From Corynebacterium poyangense (GTDB taxonomy: Bacteria; Actinomycetota; Actinomycetes; Mycobacteriales; Mycobacteriaceae): a stretch of DNA of 64,000 nucleotides. The stretch is from the NCBI RefSeq assembly GCF_014522205.1, contig NZ_CP046884.1:2108001-2172000 (forward strand). The letters are read 5' to 3'. Below are positions 49,323 through 59,806 of the stretch, piece by piece. The notes below the pieces were generated by a model. It did no database searches. It was not told where the DNA came from and saw only the letters and a program-made list of their open reading frames with translations. Position numbers and translations under genes: made by a program. Within the stretch, counting starts at the first letter, position 1. Each line of letters starts with the position of its first letter.

Positions 49323-50780
49323 TTACTCAGGTTTTTCGGGGGCGACGGTATAACTATCCAGATCCACCTGTGGGGTGGGTTGGAGCCGGTCCTGGGCGGG
49401 GTTTTCCACCGAGGGGCTGCGGCGGAAATCACCCGGTTTATCATCGTCTTCGGCCGGCACATAGGGCAGTTGACCAGAAAGCACCTGGCGGGCGCGTTCT
49501 TTATCTAAGGTTCCAGTCCACTGGCCCACCAAGAGGGTGGCTACCGAGTTACCGGCGAAGTTCGTTAAGGCACGGGCTTCAGACATGAACTTGTCAATGC
49601 CCATCACAAAGGCCACACCACCCACCAATTCCGGCTTCTGGGATTGGAGGCCTGCCGCCAAGGTGGCGAGACCCGCACCAGATACGCCGGCTGCGCCCTT
49701 AGAGGCGATAATCATGACGATCAACATGCCAATTTGCTGCCCAATGTCCATGGGCATATTCATGGCATCAGCGATGAAGATAGCTGACATAGTCAGATAG
49801 ATAGCGGTTCCGTCGAGGTTGAAAGAATAGCCGGTGGGGACCACGATACCGACGGTGGACTTATCCACACCGGCGTGTTCCATTTTGCGCATTAGATTAG
49901 GCAGGGCGGATTCGGAGGAAGAGGTGGCAAAAATAAGCAGGAATTCCCGGCCAAGGTACTTCAGCAAGGACAAAATATTCAGGCCGGTAAAGATCTTCAG
50001 GACCAGGCCCAATACCACGAAGATGAAGATGATACAGGTCAGGTAGAAGGCCAACATGAGGACGCCGAGCTGAACCACAACCGACCAGCCGGATTTGCCG
50101 ACGGCAGCAGCCATGGCGCCGAACGCACCGAGGGGAGCTAGCCACAGAATCCATCCCAAGATCTTGAAGATCAATTTCTGGAGATGGGCCACGAAACCGA
50201 GGATGGGTTCTCCTTGTGAACCCAGAGTTTGCACGACAAATCCCACCACCAGAGCAACTGCTAAGACCTGGAGGATGTTGCCGGTAACAAAGGCACTAAA
50301 GAAGGTAGTGGGCACAATATCGAGCAGCATTCCAGATAGACCGCCGCCACCAGTGCTATGGGTAGCGTCGCCAACCAGGTGGCTGACTGCTTCTTCTGAA
50401 GGCTCAATATTAAGGCCACTGCCTGGCTCGATGATATTGCCCACCAACAGGCCGATAGTCAGGGCGAAGGTGGACATGGTCACGAAGTAAATCAACGCCA
50501 GACCGCCGGCTTTACCGACCGCAGCGGCGGAACGCACGGACCCGATACCGAGCACAATGGTGCAGAAGATGACCGGGGTAATGATCATCTTGATGAGTTT
50601 GATGAAGAAAGTGCCGAGGAATTCCACCTGTTTCGCCACTCCGGGAGCAATAATGCCTAGTGCTACACCAGCGATAATGGCGATAATCACCGCGATATAA
50701 AGCCAGTGTGTGCGGTCTTTCCGCGGTTTCTTTGGGTCGGCAATCCGTGGTCCACTTGAGTGGGGAGGGGTGCTAGCCAT
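49323..50780 (-). CDS. dctA: Dicarboxylate/amino acid:cation symporter
   Basis: 485 residues, DAACS (glutamate transporter) fold with eight membrane helices and two re-entrant hairpins. IKMIITPVIFCTIVLGIGSV, the serine-rich hairpin ATSSSESALPNLM, SFNLDGTAIYLTMSAIFIA and, near the end, GVAFVMGIDKFMSEARALTNFAGNSVATL with the substrate Arg and Asn. The gene order resembles that of dctA in C. glutamicum, which imports succinate, fumarate and malate. A hydrophilic C-terminal tail of about 50 residues is not conserved. It is convergent with the thioesterase gene. Confidence 0.9.
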   Translation of the reverse strand: MASTPPHSSGPRIADPKKPRKDRTHWLYIAVIIAIIAGVALGIIAPGVAKQVEFLGTFFIKLIKMIITPVIFCTIVLGIGSVRSAAAVGKAGGLALIYFVTMSTFALTIGLLVGNIIEPGSGLNIEPSEEAVSHLVGDATHSTGGGGLSGMLLDIVPTTFFSAFVTGNILQVLAVALVVGFVVQTLGSQGEPILGFVAHLQKLIFKILGWILWLAPLGAFGAMAAAVGKSGWSVVVQLGVLMLAFYLTCIIFIFVVLGLVLKIFTGLNILSLLKYLGREFLLIFATSSSESALPNLMRKMEHAGVDKSTVGIVVPTGYSFNLDGTAIYLTMSAIFIADAMNMPMDIGQQIGMLIVMIIASKGAAGVSGAGLATLAAGLQSQKPELVGGVAFVMGIDKFMSEARALTNFAGNSVATLLVGQWTGTLDKERARQVLSGQLPYVPAEDDDKPGDFRRSPSVENPAQDRLQPTPQVDLDSYTVAPEKPE

Positions 50781-51101
50781 GTCCTCGGTCCTTCACTTCC
50801 GCGCGCCGCCGATCCGACGCGAACTCCAACTCAGACGTCTAGGACGGATCGGCGAGCAGACGGCTGAAGACAGGGGGATATAACCTTTCGGTCATATTTT
50901 CCTCCGCTTGCGAGCATGGGACAAATCACCTTTGCGTCCGTAGTGTTGCCTTCGCCTCTACCTGCCCCCGCCCTACCCCTCTTTAGCTCTATGTCCACCG
51001 TTATCGCGGACCATCCTCCTCCCCTGAAGTGAATAGGAACACCCCAAAGTACACTCCATTTCCACCCCTAGATGGGGTGGATTTTATGGCCCGACGTCTG
51101 A
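50781..51101 (-). promoter_or_regulatory. dctA upstream region with a perfect 10-bp inverted repeat
   Basis: 321 bases without a gene. CGCCGATCCG (50807-50816) and CGGATCGGCG (50845-50854) are perfect inverted repeats with a 28-base spacer, starting 26 bases before the dctA start. C-runs at about 50964-50981 (CCCCCG, CCCC) resemble paired RamA sites. No Shine-Dalgarno-like sequence is trapped in the stem itself. Confidence 0.5.
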
Positions 51102-53231
51102 CTAATCCACCACACCGGTGATCTTATGGATCAACCAGGCGTATTCATAGGCGGTTTGCCGCCACGCTTGATAACGACCCGAAACCCCACCGTGCCCGGC
51201 CACCATTTCCGTTTTGAGGAGGAATTCCCCTCCGGTGGCGGTGTCCCGGAGTTTGGCAATCCATTTGGCCGGTTCCACATATAGCACTCGGGTGTCGTTA
51301 AGCGAGGTAGTGGCCAAAATGTCGGGATAGTTTTGGGTGCTCACATTTTCATAGGGGGAGTAGCTAGCCATATAGTCATAGACCTCGGGGTCATGATAGG
51401 GGTCTCCCCACTCTTCCCATTCCGGCACAGTCAACGGCAGCTCAGGTTTAAGGATGCTCGTTAACGCATCCACAAAAGGAACGGCCGCATGGATAGCGCA
51501 GAATCGGTCCGGTGCCATATTCGCTACCGCCCCCATCAACAGTCCGCCGGCTGATCCACCATAGGCAGCCATCGTCTCAGGGCTAGTGATTTTTTGGGCA
51601 ATGAGATCATCAGCTACGGCGATGAAGTCAGTAAAGGTGTTGCGTTTATGAAGTAGTCTTCCTTCCTCATACCAGCGTCGGCCCATTTCTCCGCCGCCGC
51701 GAACGTGAGCGATAGCGAAAATCACACCGCGCTGCATCATGGAGAGCAAGGAGACGGAAAAACCGGGATCGCGGGAGGCTTCGTAGGCGCCATAGCCGTA
51801 GAGCACGGTGGGGTGAGGGCCTTGGCTTAGGTCGAGATCTGCGGAGTGGATAAGCGATACCGGGATCTTGGTGCCGTCGGGTGCAGTACTCCACAACCGG
51901 GTGGCAGTGTAGTCCTGGGGATTATAGCCTCCGCGTACCTCTTGAGCTTTGACTAAAACTCGGTCACCCGTAGCGATGTTTTCTTGGAACACCTGCGTGG
52001 GAACCGTAAAAGAGGAGTAGGAAATAAAGACGAAGGGAACTTCCCATTCCGGCCCTCCGCTAGCACCGCAGCTATAGAGCTCTTCCTCAAATTCCAACTC
52101 CTGGAAACTGGTGTAGCCACGCTCAGAGAGTTTCATGATTGCGGTTCGGGGAATAGCCCCGCGACGATACCCCAACACCAGGAAGGAAGCATAGGGTTCA
52201 ATGGATTCAATACGGACCTCGTCACGGTGAGGAACTAATTCATGGAGTTCCTTGAGCGGAGCTAATGGCCAGGTGATCGGAGACTCTGCGACCGCGGAAT
52301 TTGGTCCGGTGGCGTTATGTATCACCAACCAGCGATCTTCTCCACCAACAATGGCGTGGTCAACGTCATACTCCACCCCGGATTCTCGTTCCCAGAGCAC
52401 CCGAAACTCCCCCTCGGGGGTAGACATATCACATACTCGCACTTCACTGGTCAGTTTCGACGCCGAGGCAATCATCAACCATTTCTGTGAACGACTGGAA
52501 CCAATATCCACCCCAAACTTTTCATCGGGTTCATGGTAAACACACACATCCTCTTCTTGGGGGGTTCCGATGCGATGACGCCAGACCTTATCAGGGCGCC
52601 ACGCGTCATCCACCGTGGTGTAAAAGAGGTATTCCTCCCCAGCCCAGGTAGCTCCATAAAACACATTGTGGAGGCGATCCTCCAATAGCTCCCCGGTCTC
52701 CAGGTTTTTAATCACCAACTCAAAACGCTCATCGCCGACGGTGTCTGTGGAGTAAGCCAGTAAACGCCCAGATGTAGTGATAGAAGAAGCACCCAAACTG
52801 AAAAACTCTTCCCCCTCCGCTAACGCGTTGAGATCAAGCAACACTTCTTCGCCTTCAGCAGGAGAACCATCCTCCGGAATCTGCGGAGGCACCCAACGGT
52901 CTTTGCCTTCAGCAGCGCGCACCCGACAACTAAACCCGTATTCAGAGCCTTCTTTGGTCCGACCGTAGTACCAATAATCCTCCATGCGTTGCGGTACCGA
53001 CATATCGGTTTCTTTAATCCGAGAACGGATTTCCTGGAAAATATTTTCCCGCATACCTTCCAGGGGTTTCATCACAGTTTCGGTATAGGTGTTCTCGGCT
53101 TCAAGATACGCCCGAGTCTCCGGGGCATCTTTCTGCCTCAGCCACTCATAATTATCAACAAACTCCCTACCATGAAAACTACGAATGACCGGTTCTTTTT
53201 TCGCACTCGGCGCCTGTGGATGTTCAGCCAT
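51102..53231 (-). CDS. ptrB: Oligopeptidase B (prolyl oligopeptidase family, S9A)
   Basis: 709 residues from ATG 53231; the frame extends to 53303 into the next gene. N-terminal beta-propeller (about 75-420) and C-terminal alpha/beta-hydrolase. Catalytic Ser in YGGSAGGLLMG, Asp in TSLNDTRVLYVEPAKW, His in GHGGVSGRYQAW; HVRGGGEMGRRWYEEG is also typical. It cleaves small peptides after basic residues in the cytoplasm. TATAGT lies seven bases upstream of the ATG and no ribosome binding site is visible, so the mRNA may be leaderless. Confidence 0.93.
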   Translation of the reverse strand: MAEHPQAPSAKKEPVIRSFHGREFVDNYEWLRQKDAPETRAYLEAENTYTETVMKPLEGMRENIFQEIRSRIKETDMSVPQRMEDYWYYGRTKEGSEYGFSCRVRAAEGKDRWVPPQIPEDGSPAEGEEVLLDLNALAEGEEFFSLGASSITTSGRLLAYSTDTVGDERFELVIKNLETGELLEDRLHNVFYGATWAGEEYLFYTTVDDAWRPDKVWRHRIGTPQEEDVCVYHEPDEKFGVDIGSSRSQKWLMIASASKLTSEVRVCDMSTPEGEFRVLWERESGVEYDVDHAIVGGEDRWLVIHNATGPNSAVAESPITWPLAPLKELHELVPHRDEVRIESIEPYASFLVLGYRRGAIPRTAIMKLSERGYTSFQELEFEEELYSCGASGGPEWEVPFVFISYSSFTVPTQVFQENIATGDRVLVKAQEVRGGYNPQDYTATRLWSTAPDGTKIPVSLIHSADLDLSQGPHPTVLYGYGAYEASRDPGFSVSLLSMMQRGVIFAIAHVRGGGEMGRRWYEEGRLLHKRNTFTDFIAVADDLIAQKITSPETMAAYGGSAGGLLMGAVANMAPDRFCAIHAAVPFVDALTSILKPELPLTVPEWEEWGDPYHDPEVYDYMASYSPYENVSTQNYPDILATTSLNDTRVLYVEPAKWIAKLRDTATGGEFLLKTEMVAGHGGVSGRYQAWRQTAYEYAWLIHKITGVVD

Positions 53232-53239
53232 GATTGACA

Positions 53240-53896
53240 CTATAGAAAATTCCCGGCACACAACGTCACCGGCGTGATCCCATGCAGGGAATTCAATGCC
53301 CATAGCTGGTGATGAGGTTGAGTAATCTCGGTCATCTCAATGGGACGCTGTTCTACTTTCCCCCACCGCAGATCAGCGTGTCTAATCTCCCCAGCCAGCA
53401 GAAGCTCCTCAGTGACTGAGGACAAGCGAGGTGCCTCAGGAATCACGAGAACATCCTCAGTACGCAGCACCACCGCAGCGGTGGTAGTTTCACATACCAT
53501 TCCGGACACACACATCAACACATCATCAACCCCGGCCTCTTGCGCCTGGGTGCGCAGCACCTGCAATGTCGGCAAATCAGGCCCTTTAAAGTGTGGATAT
53601 CGGCGGGGATCGTCGGGGAAATCGCGCACTAGCAAACGAGTGTGAGTACGACGCTGAGGACTGCGCCGCCACCGAAAATCCTGGGTTGTTGCGGTTGCTT
53701 CCACCCGGGGAAACCACTGCCCGACCGGAGCGTTGAGACATTCTTTGTGGACGTGAGTAAGAAAATCGTCGGGTAGGCGTCGAGCATAAAACTCCTCCAC
53801 ACTGCGACGAAAACGGTGAAGGTGGTGAGCTAGTCCCGCGATCTTAGGCGGGGAGTCAACCGAAGGGCGAGAAATCAACCAGGAATCAATAATCAT
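53240..53896 (-). CDS. pabC: Aminodeoxychorismate lyase
   Basis: 218 residues, shorter than E. coli PabC (about 269). PLP fold type IV with the likely lysine in HFKGPDLPTLQVLRTQAQ and the phosphate-site segment MVCETTTAAVVL. It would convert aminodeoxychorismate to p-aminobenzoate and pyruvate. It starts in the stop of pabAB (ATGA overlap), which supplies its substrate and supports the assignment. The N-terminal domain is reduced. Confidence 0.82.
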   Translation of the reverse strand: MIIDSWLISRPSVDSPPKIAGLAHHLHRFRRSVEEFYARRLPDDFLTHVHKECLNAPVGQWFPRVEATATTQDFRWRRSPQRRTHTRLLVRDFPDDPRRYPHFKGPDLPTLQVLRTQAQEAGVDDVLMCVSGMVCETTTAAVVLRTEDVLVIPEAPRLSSVTEELLLAGEIRHADLRWGKVEQRPIEMTEITQPHHQLWALNSLHGITPVTLCAGNFL

Positions 53897-55719
53897 TGTT
53901 CAAGATGCGCTATAGGCTGGAGGGCTCGGGTTTTGCTTAGAATCTCTTCCCATTCTTGGTGCGGATCAGATGCATAGAGAATAGCCCCGCCGGTTCCATA
54001 GCTCACCTGGGTGCCTTGGGCGACGACGGTGCGGATAGTCATGGCTAATTCCGCTGAACCGTCGCAGCCAAACCATCCGAAGCACCCGGAGTAAATCCCA
54101 CGAGGGTGTTCCTCAATTCGCTCAAGGATATGGCAACTGCGTTCTTTGGGGGCACCAGTCATTGAGCCGCCGGGGAAAGCGGCAGCTAAGGCATCGAAAA
54201 TATCAAGGTCAGGCCTGATCTGTGCGCAGATAACACTCAAGAGTTGATGAACCGTAGCGTAGCTTTCTACCTTAAACAGATCTTCGACTGTGACGGTGCC
54301 GGGTTCTGCCACGTGGGCGAGGTCATGGCGCACCAGGTCGGTGATCATCCTATTTTCCGCCCGGTCCTTGGGGTTATTCGCTAATTCCCTAGGGTCGGCA
54401 GAAGCTGGCCTGGTTCCTTTAATCGGGGCTGAGCATAATTGCCCGGCGTTGTCGAGTCGAAGAAAAAGTTCCGGTGACACGCTGAGGAGTTGGGTGTCTC
54501 CACAGCGGAAATACCCGCCATAAGGAACCGGGTTAGCTTCGCGCAGCTTCATATAGTGCCCGATATTAAGCTCCGCGACACCGTGAAACTGAGTGGTCAG
54601 GCAGGCTTCATAGCTTTCTCCAGCAGCTATTTCTGCGCGCAGCCGGGCGATTTTATCTAGGTAGCTTTCCCGAGAATCCCGGGCGGTTAGGTGAATGGGA
54701 TTAGCGTCGAGAGGAACGCTGGCTGGCGGAGGGAAAGACAGCACCGTGGCGAAGGTTGCCGCCGTGGCTGTCTCGTCTTTTAACCCCACCACATAGATCT
54801 CTGGGTGGGGGCCTGGGCCGACCACGATGGCGGTGGAGACAAAGAGGAATTCCGCACCGTCGGTGGGGTGGTAGCCTATCCAACCCACCCAGCCGGGGCG
54901 GAAGGAAAACGGGAGCGATTCTTTAAGAAGGTGGTGTTGAGTTAGTTCGGGACGCAGATGGTGGGCGATGGAGTGAGCTGTTGCGTCGTGAACGCGGCAG
55001 TGAATCGGTGGGGCGTCGTGAAATAACGCCAGGACACTCCACCCGCCGCTTTGATCATCGAGCCACACCGCTTGGGGGTGGTGTTGACAGAGCTCGGAGA
55101 ATATTTGGGGCGCGGTCCACCCCCAGGGGTTGGGGATAGATTGTCGATAGGTTCGACGCCACCCTGCTAGGTGCAAGAAATTGCTGAGGAGTTCTCGACC
55201 CTGCTGGGTTGAGATGGATTCAGGGTGGAACTGTACTCCCCACCAGGGGTGATCCCGGTGTTTAATGGCTTGGATGACTCCGTCCTCACTGTGGGCGAGG
55301 GCGATGAGTTCCTCGGGAAGGTGGGAAATAATCCACGAGTGATAGCGAACCGCGTGAAAGGGGTTAGGGAGATGAGAAAAAAGTGGGTCTGCGGTGTGGT
55401 TGATAGCGGACACCATCCCATGGTGGGGAGGGTGGGTGACTAAGTGCGCCCCGCAGTGGTGAGCAATAAGTTGCATTCCCAGGCAAATGCCTAGAACCGG
55501 GAGTCCGGTTGCCAGCGCGGCGCGGCTGAGTCTGACGTCGTCGGGGCGATACGCCCTACCAGGGCCGGGGGAAATAATGATCGCCGCAACGTCGTGGAGC
55601 GGAAGAGTATCGCCGTGATCATGGGGAATAACTAAGGGCTCTACCCCAAGGTGACGTAATTCCTCCACGATGTTGAAGGTGAAGGAATCATGGTTGTCAA
55701 TGATAAGCACCCTAGGCAT
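53893..55719 (-). CDS. pabAB: Aminodeoxychorismate synthase, fused PabA-PabB
   Basis: 608 residues from ATG 55719. N-terminal glutamine amidotransferase (about 1-190: DNHDSFTFNIVE, GICLGMQLIAHHCG with the nucleophile Cys, VQFHPES). Then the chorismate-binding domain (about 240-605: SPELFLRLDNAGQ, IKGTRPAS, PGGSMTGAPK, YGTGGAI). It makes 4-amino-4-deoxychorismate from chorismate and glutamine for folate. PIKGTRP carries the lysine expected of PabB rather than the alanine of TrpE. A fused form is usual in actinobacteria. pabC overlaps its stop by four bases. Confidence 0.95.
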   Translation of the reverse strand: MPRVLIIDNHDSFTFNIVEELRHLGVEPLVIPHDHGDTLPLHDVAAIIISPGPGRAYRPDDVRLSRAALATGLPVLGICLGMQLIAHHCGAHLVTHPPHHGMVSAINHTADPLFSHLPNPFHAVRYHSWIISHLPEELIALAHSEDGVIQAIKHRDHPWWGVQFHPESISTQQGRELLSNFLHLAGWRRTYRQSIPNPWGWTAPQIFSELCQHHPQAVWLDDQSGGWSVLALFHDAPPIHCRVHDATAHSIAHHLRPELTQHHLLKESLPFSFRPGWVGWIGYHPTDGAEFLFVSTAIVVGPGPHPEIYVVGLKDETATAATFATVLSFPPPASVPLDANPIHLTARDSRESYLDKIARLRAEIAAGESYEACLTTQFHGVAELNIGHYMKLREANPVPYGGYFRCGDTQLLSVSPELFLRLDNAGQLCSAPIKGTRPASADPRELANNPKDRAENRMITDLVRHDLAHVAEPGTVTVEDLFKVESYATVHQLLSVICAQIRPDLDIFDALAAAFPGGSMTGAPKERSCHILERIEEHPRGIYSGCFGWFGCDGSAELAMTIRTVVAQGTQVSYGTGGAILYASDPHQEWEEILSKTRALQPIAHLEQ

Positions 55720-56027
55720 GAGAGAAACCACCAGGGGAGATAAAGCCCGGCCCGATCAGGCACGTGGGATAAAGCGGACGTCCCTGGATAAACCCGATAA
55801 CACCGCAGTCACGCAGGTGGAACCGAGGATGAAGTGGGAGCTTAAGGCGTCGGCAAGCAGTGATTTCTCTTCGCGCCTGGGGGACAATGCCGTGCAGATA
55901 CGACTGAGACGAGGGATCAGACATAGACAGCTCCGGCATGAGAAATGCCCGTCGCCGGGCGGTGAATATCAGAACTGTTCAACTATAAAACAGTGCGGTG
56001 AGTTGAGGATAGTTGTGGGTGTGGGGG
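55720..56027. other. Intergenic region before pabAB
   Basis: 308 bases. I see two small stems, ACTGTT/AACAGT (55974-55994) and GCCCG/CGGGC near 55947. TATAGT on the minus strand within the first stem could be a -10 box for pabAB. A 75-codon minus-strand frame (55712-55939) has no recognisable features. Confidence 0.4.
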
Positions 56028-56741
56028 TTAGCCGCACACCACCATCCAGACGGCAACCATATGAATGACTGCGGCGATGACGGTAGCGGAGTGGAAGTGC
56101 TCATGGTAGCCCACAAACCGGGCGTTGCGCCCTGGCCATTGCACACCGTAAATGAGGGCGCCTAGGGAATAGACCAGCCCACCGGCGAAAAGAAGCCACA
56201 CTACTGCGGGGCCGGCGTTGGACCACAACTCAGGTAGTAACGGGATGATGAGCCAGCCCAGAACCAAGTACACCACGACGTCTAGCCAGCGCGGATGTTC
56301 TATCCATACCATGTTGAGGATCACTCCTAGCGCTGCCCCGGCCCAGGCGAAGGACAAGATGATGGCGGCGCTGAGGGGGCGAAGAATAATCAGACACAGG
56401 GGGGTGTAGGTGGCGGCAATGAAAATAGCGATGGTGGAGTGATCGGCTCGGCGCCACCATCGCACTGTTCGGGCGCTTTTCCAGCGACCGCGATGATAGG
56501 CGGCGGAGACACCGAAGAGGGCGATAACTCCTAAGGCGTAAATGGTAACCCCGAGAGCTTCCCACCACACCAGGAGCATCCAGGCCACGGTGGTGAGGAC
56601 GGTGCCGGCAATCACTGACACCATGGCGGCGATGACGTGCGCCCAACCCCGCCCAGTGGGACGAGGCCCGCGATCTAGGATGAGCCGGGTGACCTCAATG
56701 GTTTTTTCCTCACCATGGGAGGACAAGGTGGAAGGGGTCAT
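56028..56741 (-). CDS. Hemolysin III / PAQR-family membrane protein
   Basis: 237 residues, seven membrane helices. Family hallmarks: SAAYHRGRW after helix 2, RRADHSTIAIFIAATYTPLCL, and the C-terminal FVGYHEHFHSATVIAAVIHM, whose Ser/Asp/His residues correspond to the PAQR metal-site set. Members are named after B. cereus hemolysin III, but in bacteria they act mainly in membrane-lipid homeostasis (TrhA). GGAGG lies seven bases before the ATG. A palindrome covers the probable promoter. Confidence 0.9.
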   Translation of the reverse strand: MTPSTLSSHGEEKTIEVTRLILDRGPRPTGRGWAHVIAAMVSVIAGTVLTTVAWMLLVWWEALGVTIYALGVIALFGVSAAYHRGRWKSARTVRWWRRADHSTIAIFIAATYTPLCLIILRPLSAAIILSFAWAGAALGVILNMVWIEHPRWLDVVVYLVLGWLIIPLLPELWSNAGPAVVWLLFAGGLVYSLGALIYGVQWPGRNARFVGYHEHFHSATVIAAVIHMVAVWMVVCG

Positions 56742-56762
56742 AGCAAAACCTCCGGCAAAGTA

Positions 56763-56780
56763 GGTTACGATTTCGTAATC
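56763..56780. promoter_or_regulatory. Palindrome upstream of the PAQR gene (candidate operator)
   Basis: TTACGA-TT-TCGTAA (56765-56778) is a perfect palindrome. Outer bases extend it to 56763-56780 with one G-T pair. On the minus strand TAGATT, a possible -10 box, adjoins it. It lies 20-40 bases upstream of the start. Regulator unknown. Confidence 0.45.
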
Positions 56781-56833
56781 TACGCCGGAGGTAGCGCTGC
56801 AGCAACTCTCAGATGAAAACTATTAAGAATTGC

Positions 56834-59119
56834 TTATTCCACTACGGAATTTGCGCCGACAGCGTGACCAAATTCCTCAGGCAAAGTCCCCTCCCAGGCA
56901 GTGAGCAAGTCCACAAGTGGAATGGACACCACGCCATAATCTAGGTTTGCTCCCTCACCAGCATCGGTCGTTGTCCCGATCTGACGCACCGGGATTCCTA
57001 GCTCTTTAGCCCGCGTCTGGAAGGAATCCGCTTGAGATAGCGTCGTCGCCACAAGGACACGGGAAGCTGATTCAGAGAACAAGGCAGTAGTAGGATCCTC
57101 ATGAACCGCAGCTAGGTCCACGTTCACTCCAACCTGATTGCGCTGGACCATCTCAAAAATCCCCTGAGATAGTCCACCCTCGGAAAGATCATGGGCGGCG
57201 GTGACATCCGTGGCCCCGTGAAGAAGCACCGCTAGGCGTTGCTCATTTGCTAAATCCACCTGGGGTGGCAGCCCTTGAAGACCGCCGCCGCTGATCTGCT
57301 GCCAAATGGAACCGCCAAATTCTTCCTTGGTGTCTCCGAGGAGGAAAATCACCTCTGGGCTGGGGCCCGCACCCAGATCATGACCCAGGGTGCGGCGAAC
57401 ATCATCGATAACACCCAGCACACCAACCACGGGGGTGGGCAAAATCGGCTCGTCGCCAGTCTGGTTGTAGAAGGAGACATTGCCGCCAGACACCGGGATC
57501 CCTAGCTCCTTGGCGCCATCTGCTAGCCCGTGAACCGACTCCCGGAATTGCCACATCACGTCCGGGTTTTCTGGGGAGCCGTAATTTAGGCAGTTCGTTA
57601 CCGCGACGGGCCGCGCACCGGTGACTACCACATTTCGATAGGCTTCAGCCAGCGCTAGGCGAGCACCCATGTTGGGATCAAGTTTGGTATATCGCCCCGA
57701 TGCATCCGACGCCACTGCCACGCCGCGATGAGTCTCTTCATCAATGCGGAGCACCCCGGCATCAGAGTTCAGTGCTTTGACGGTGTTTCCGCGCACATAG
57801 CGGTCATATTGCTCCGTGATAAAAGCCCGCGAACACAAAGCTGGCGAAGACACCATATCCAGGAGTGCTTGTCGAAGATCCTCAGCGGCTTTGACCTCCC
57901 CTGGTTCTTGGAGGGCATCTTGCCACGTTGGCCTAGCCCACGGGCGTTCATACACCGGCCCCTCATTGGCAATAGTATGTGCCGGAGCATCTACCACTAC
58001 CTCACCGCAGTGGGTAATCACCAAGTGCTTCCCCGTGGTGACCTCACCAATTTCTGCGCAGGTCACATCCCAGTGCTCGCAAATCTCACGGAACTGCGCC
58101 ACGTTTTCCGGGGCTACCACGGCGCACATCCGCTCCTGGGATTCCGAAGCTAAGATCTCCGCAGCCGTCATATTTTCCGCCCGCAGCGGCACCGCATCAA
58201 GGTTGATGCTCATACCTCCGTCTCCGGAAGCTGCGAGCTCCGAGGTAGCACACGAAAGCCCCGCTCCGCCGAGATCCTGGATACCTACCACTACCCCGGC
58301 GCGGTAGAGATCCAAGCAACACTCGATCAGGACTTTTTCGGCAAAGGGGTCGCCTACCTGGACAGCCGGTAGTTTTCGTTCAGCCCCGTCTTCGAAGGTG
58401 TCGCTGGCAAGAACTGACACCCCACCAATGCCGTCTAGGCCGGTGCGTGATCCAAAAAGCATCACTTTGTTGCCGGTGCCGGAAGCAAAAGCTAGTTTAA
58501 GGTCCTCAACTTTGAGGGTTCCCACGCATAGTGCATTGACGAGGGGGTTGCCGGCGTAGGAGTCATCAAAAACAGTTTCGCCGCCAATATTTGGTAGGCC
58601 GAGGCAGTTACCGTAGTGGCTAATGCCGTCGACGACGCCGGGAAGGACTCGTTTGGTGTCTGGGTTGTCGATGGCACCAAAGCGCAACTGATCCATGACG
58701 GCAATCGGGCGAGCCCCCATTGCCATGATGTCGCGAACAATTCCGCCTACGCCGGTTGCTGCTCCTTGGTGAGGTTCCACGTAGGAAGGGTGATTATGGG
58801 ATTCCACGCGGAAGGTCACCGCGTTGCCATCGCCAATGTCGACGACGCCGGCGTTTTCGCCGATTCCGGCAAGGATTTTCTGCCCCATCTCCTCGGTGGT
58901 GGTTTCCCCAAAGTATCGGAGATGAACCTTAGAGGATTTGTAGGAGCAGTGCTCAGACCACATCACCGAGTACATGGTGAGCTCTGCGTCGGTGGGGCGT
59001 CGCCCTAAAATTTCTTTAATTCTGGCGTATTCATCATCTTTGAGACCCAGTTCCGCATAAGGTTGGGGCTGATCCGGATCCGCCAGCGCAGCTGAGACGG
59101 TGTCATTATGAACAGTCAT
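56834..59119 (-). CDS. purL: Phosphoribosylformylglycinamidine synthase subunit II
   Basis: 761 residues, the small PurL form that works with PurS and PurQ. Typical motifs: [61 protein letters not shown] and, in the second half, [14 protein letters not shown]-dependent conversion of FGAR to FGAM. It starts 12 bases after purQ. Confidence 0.97.
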   Translation of the reverse strand: MTVHNDTVSAALADPDQPQPYAELGLKDDEYARIKEILGRRPTDAELTMYSVMWSEHCSYKSSKVHLRYFGETTTEEMGQKILAGIGENAGVVDIGDGNAVTFRVESHNHPSYVEPHQGAATGVGGIVRDIMAMGARPIAVMDQLRFGAIDNPDTKRVLPGVVDGISHYGNCLGLPNIGGETVFDDSYAGNPLVNALCVGTLKVEDLKLAFASGTGNKVMLFGSRTGLDGIGGVSVLASDTFEDGAERKLPAVQVGDPFAEKVLIECCLDLYRAGVVVGIQDLGGAGLSCATSELAASGDGGMSINLDAVPLRAENMTAAEILASESQERMCAVVAPENVAQFREICEHWDVTCAEIGEVTTGKHLVITHCGEVVVDAPAHTIANEGPVYERPWARPTWQDALQEPGEVKAAEDLRQALLDMVSSPALCSRAFITEQYDRYVRGNTVKALNSDAGVLRIDEETHRGVAVASDASGRYTKLDPNMGARLALAEAYRNVVVTGARPVAVTNCLNYGSPENPDVMWQFRESVHGLADGAKELGIPVSGGNVSFYNQTGDEPILPTPVVGVLGVIDDVRRTLGHDLGAGPSPEVIFLLGDTKEEFGGSIWQQISGGGLQGLPPQVDLANEQRLAVLLHGATDVTAAHDLSEGGLSQGIFEMVQRNQVGVNVDLAAVHEDPTTALFSESASRVLVATTLSQADSFQTRAKELGIPVRQIGTTTDAGEGANLDYGVVSIPLVDLLTAWEGTLPEEFGHAVGANSVVE

Positions 59120-59131
59120 GAAACTCTCCCT

Positions 59132-59806
59132 CTAAGCCGATGCGACAGCAGAAATAGCCGACACAAACATGGGTAAGCCATCCGAGGAAGGCCCGGTTAG
59201 TGCCTCCACGGCGTGCTCGGGGTGAGGCATGAGTCCGACGACTCGACCGTCCGCACTACACACCCCGGCGATGGAATGAAGTGAACCATTGAAGTTATCT
59301 GTGTAGCGGAACACCACTCGGCCTTCTTGTTCCAGCTCCTCGATGGTTTCCGGGGCCGCCTGGAAACGCCCCTCCCCGTGCTTGGCGGGAATCAGGATCT
59401 TCTGGCCTACCTCGTAGTTTCCGGTCCATGCAGTGTGATTATTTGTTACCTCAAGATAGGTGTCTACGCAGTGGAAATGTAGCCCCTGGTTACGGGTTAA
59501 GGCGCCAGGGAGCAAACCAGCCTCAGTTAAGATTTGAAAACCATTGCAGATTCCCAATACCGGCATACCAGCGCGAGCGCGATCAATGACTGAACGCATG
59601 ACTGGCGCTAGAGCTGAGATTGCCCCACTGCGCAGATAATCCCCGTAGGAAAAACCACCGGGGACAATGACTGCGTCAACCGAGCGAAGGTCTTCGTCTG
59701 CGTGCCAGAGTTCAACGACATCTGCACCGGCTAGTCGGGCTGCACGCTGGGCGTCTACATCATCAAGTGTGCCGGGGAAAGTAATGACTCCGATCCGAGC
59801 GCTCAC
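59132..59806 (-). CDS. purQ: Phosphoribosylformylglycinamidine synthase subunit I (glutaminase)
   Basis: 224 residues, GTG start at 59806 overlapping the purS stop by one base (TAGTG). Class I amidotransferase: [15 protein letters not shown], nucleophile Cys in [22 protein letters not shown] with the catalytic His and Glu. It delivers ammonia to PurL. Confidence 0.97.
   Translation of the reverse strand: MSARIGVITFPGTLDDVDAQRAARLAGADVVELWHADEDLRSVDAVIVPGGFSYGDYLRSGAISALAPVMRSVIDRARAGMPVLGICNGFQILTEAGLLPGALTRNQGLHFHCVDTYLEVTNNHTAWTGNYEVGQKILIPAKHGEGRFQAAPETIEELEQEGRVVFRYTDNFNGSLHSIAGVCSADGRVVGLMPHPEHAVEALTGPSSDGLPMFVSAISAVASA

Noticed and set aside
55712..55939. 75-codon minus-strand frame between the PAQR gene and pabAB
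   Set aside because: No domain, no convincing ribosome binding site, and it overlaps the pabAB start.
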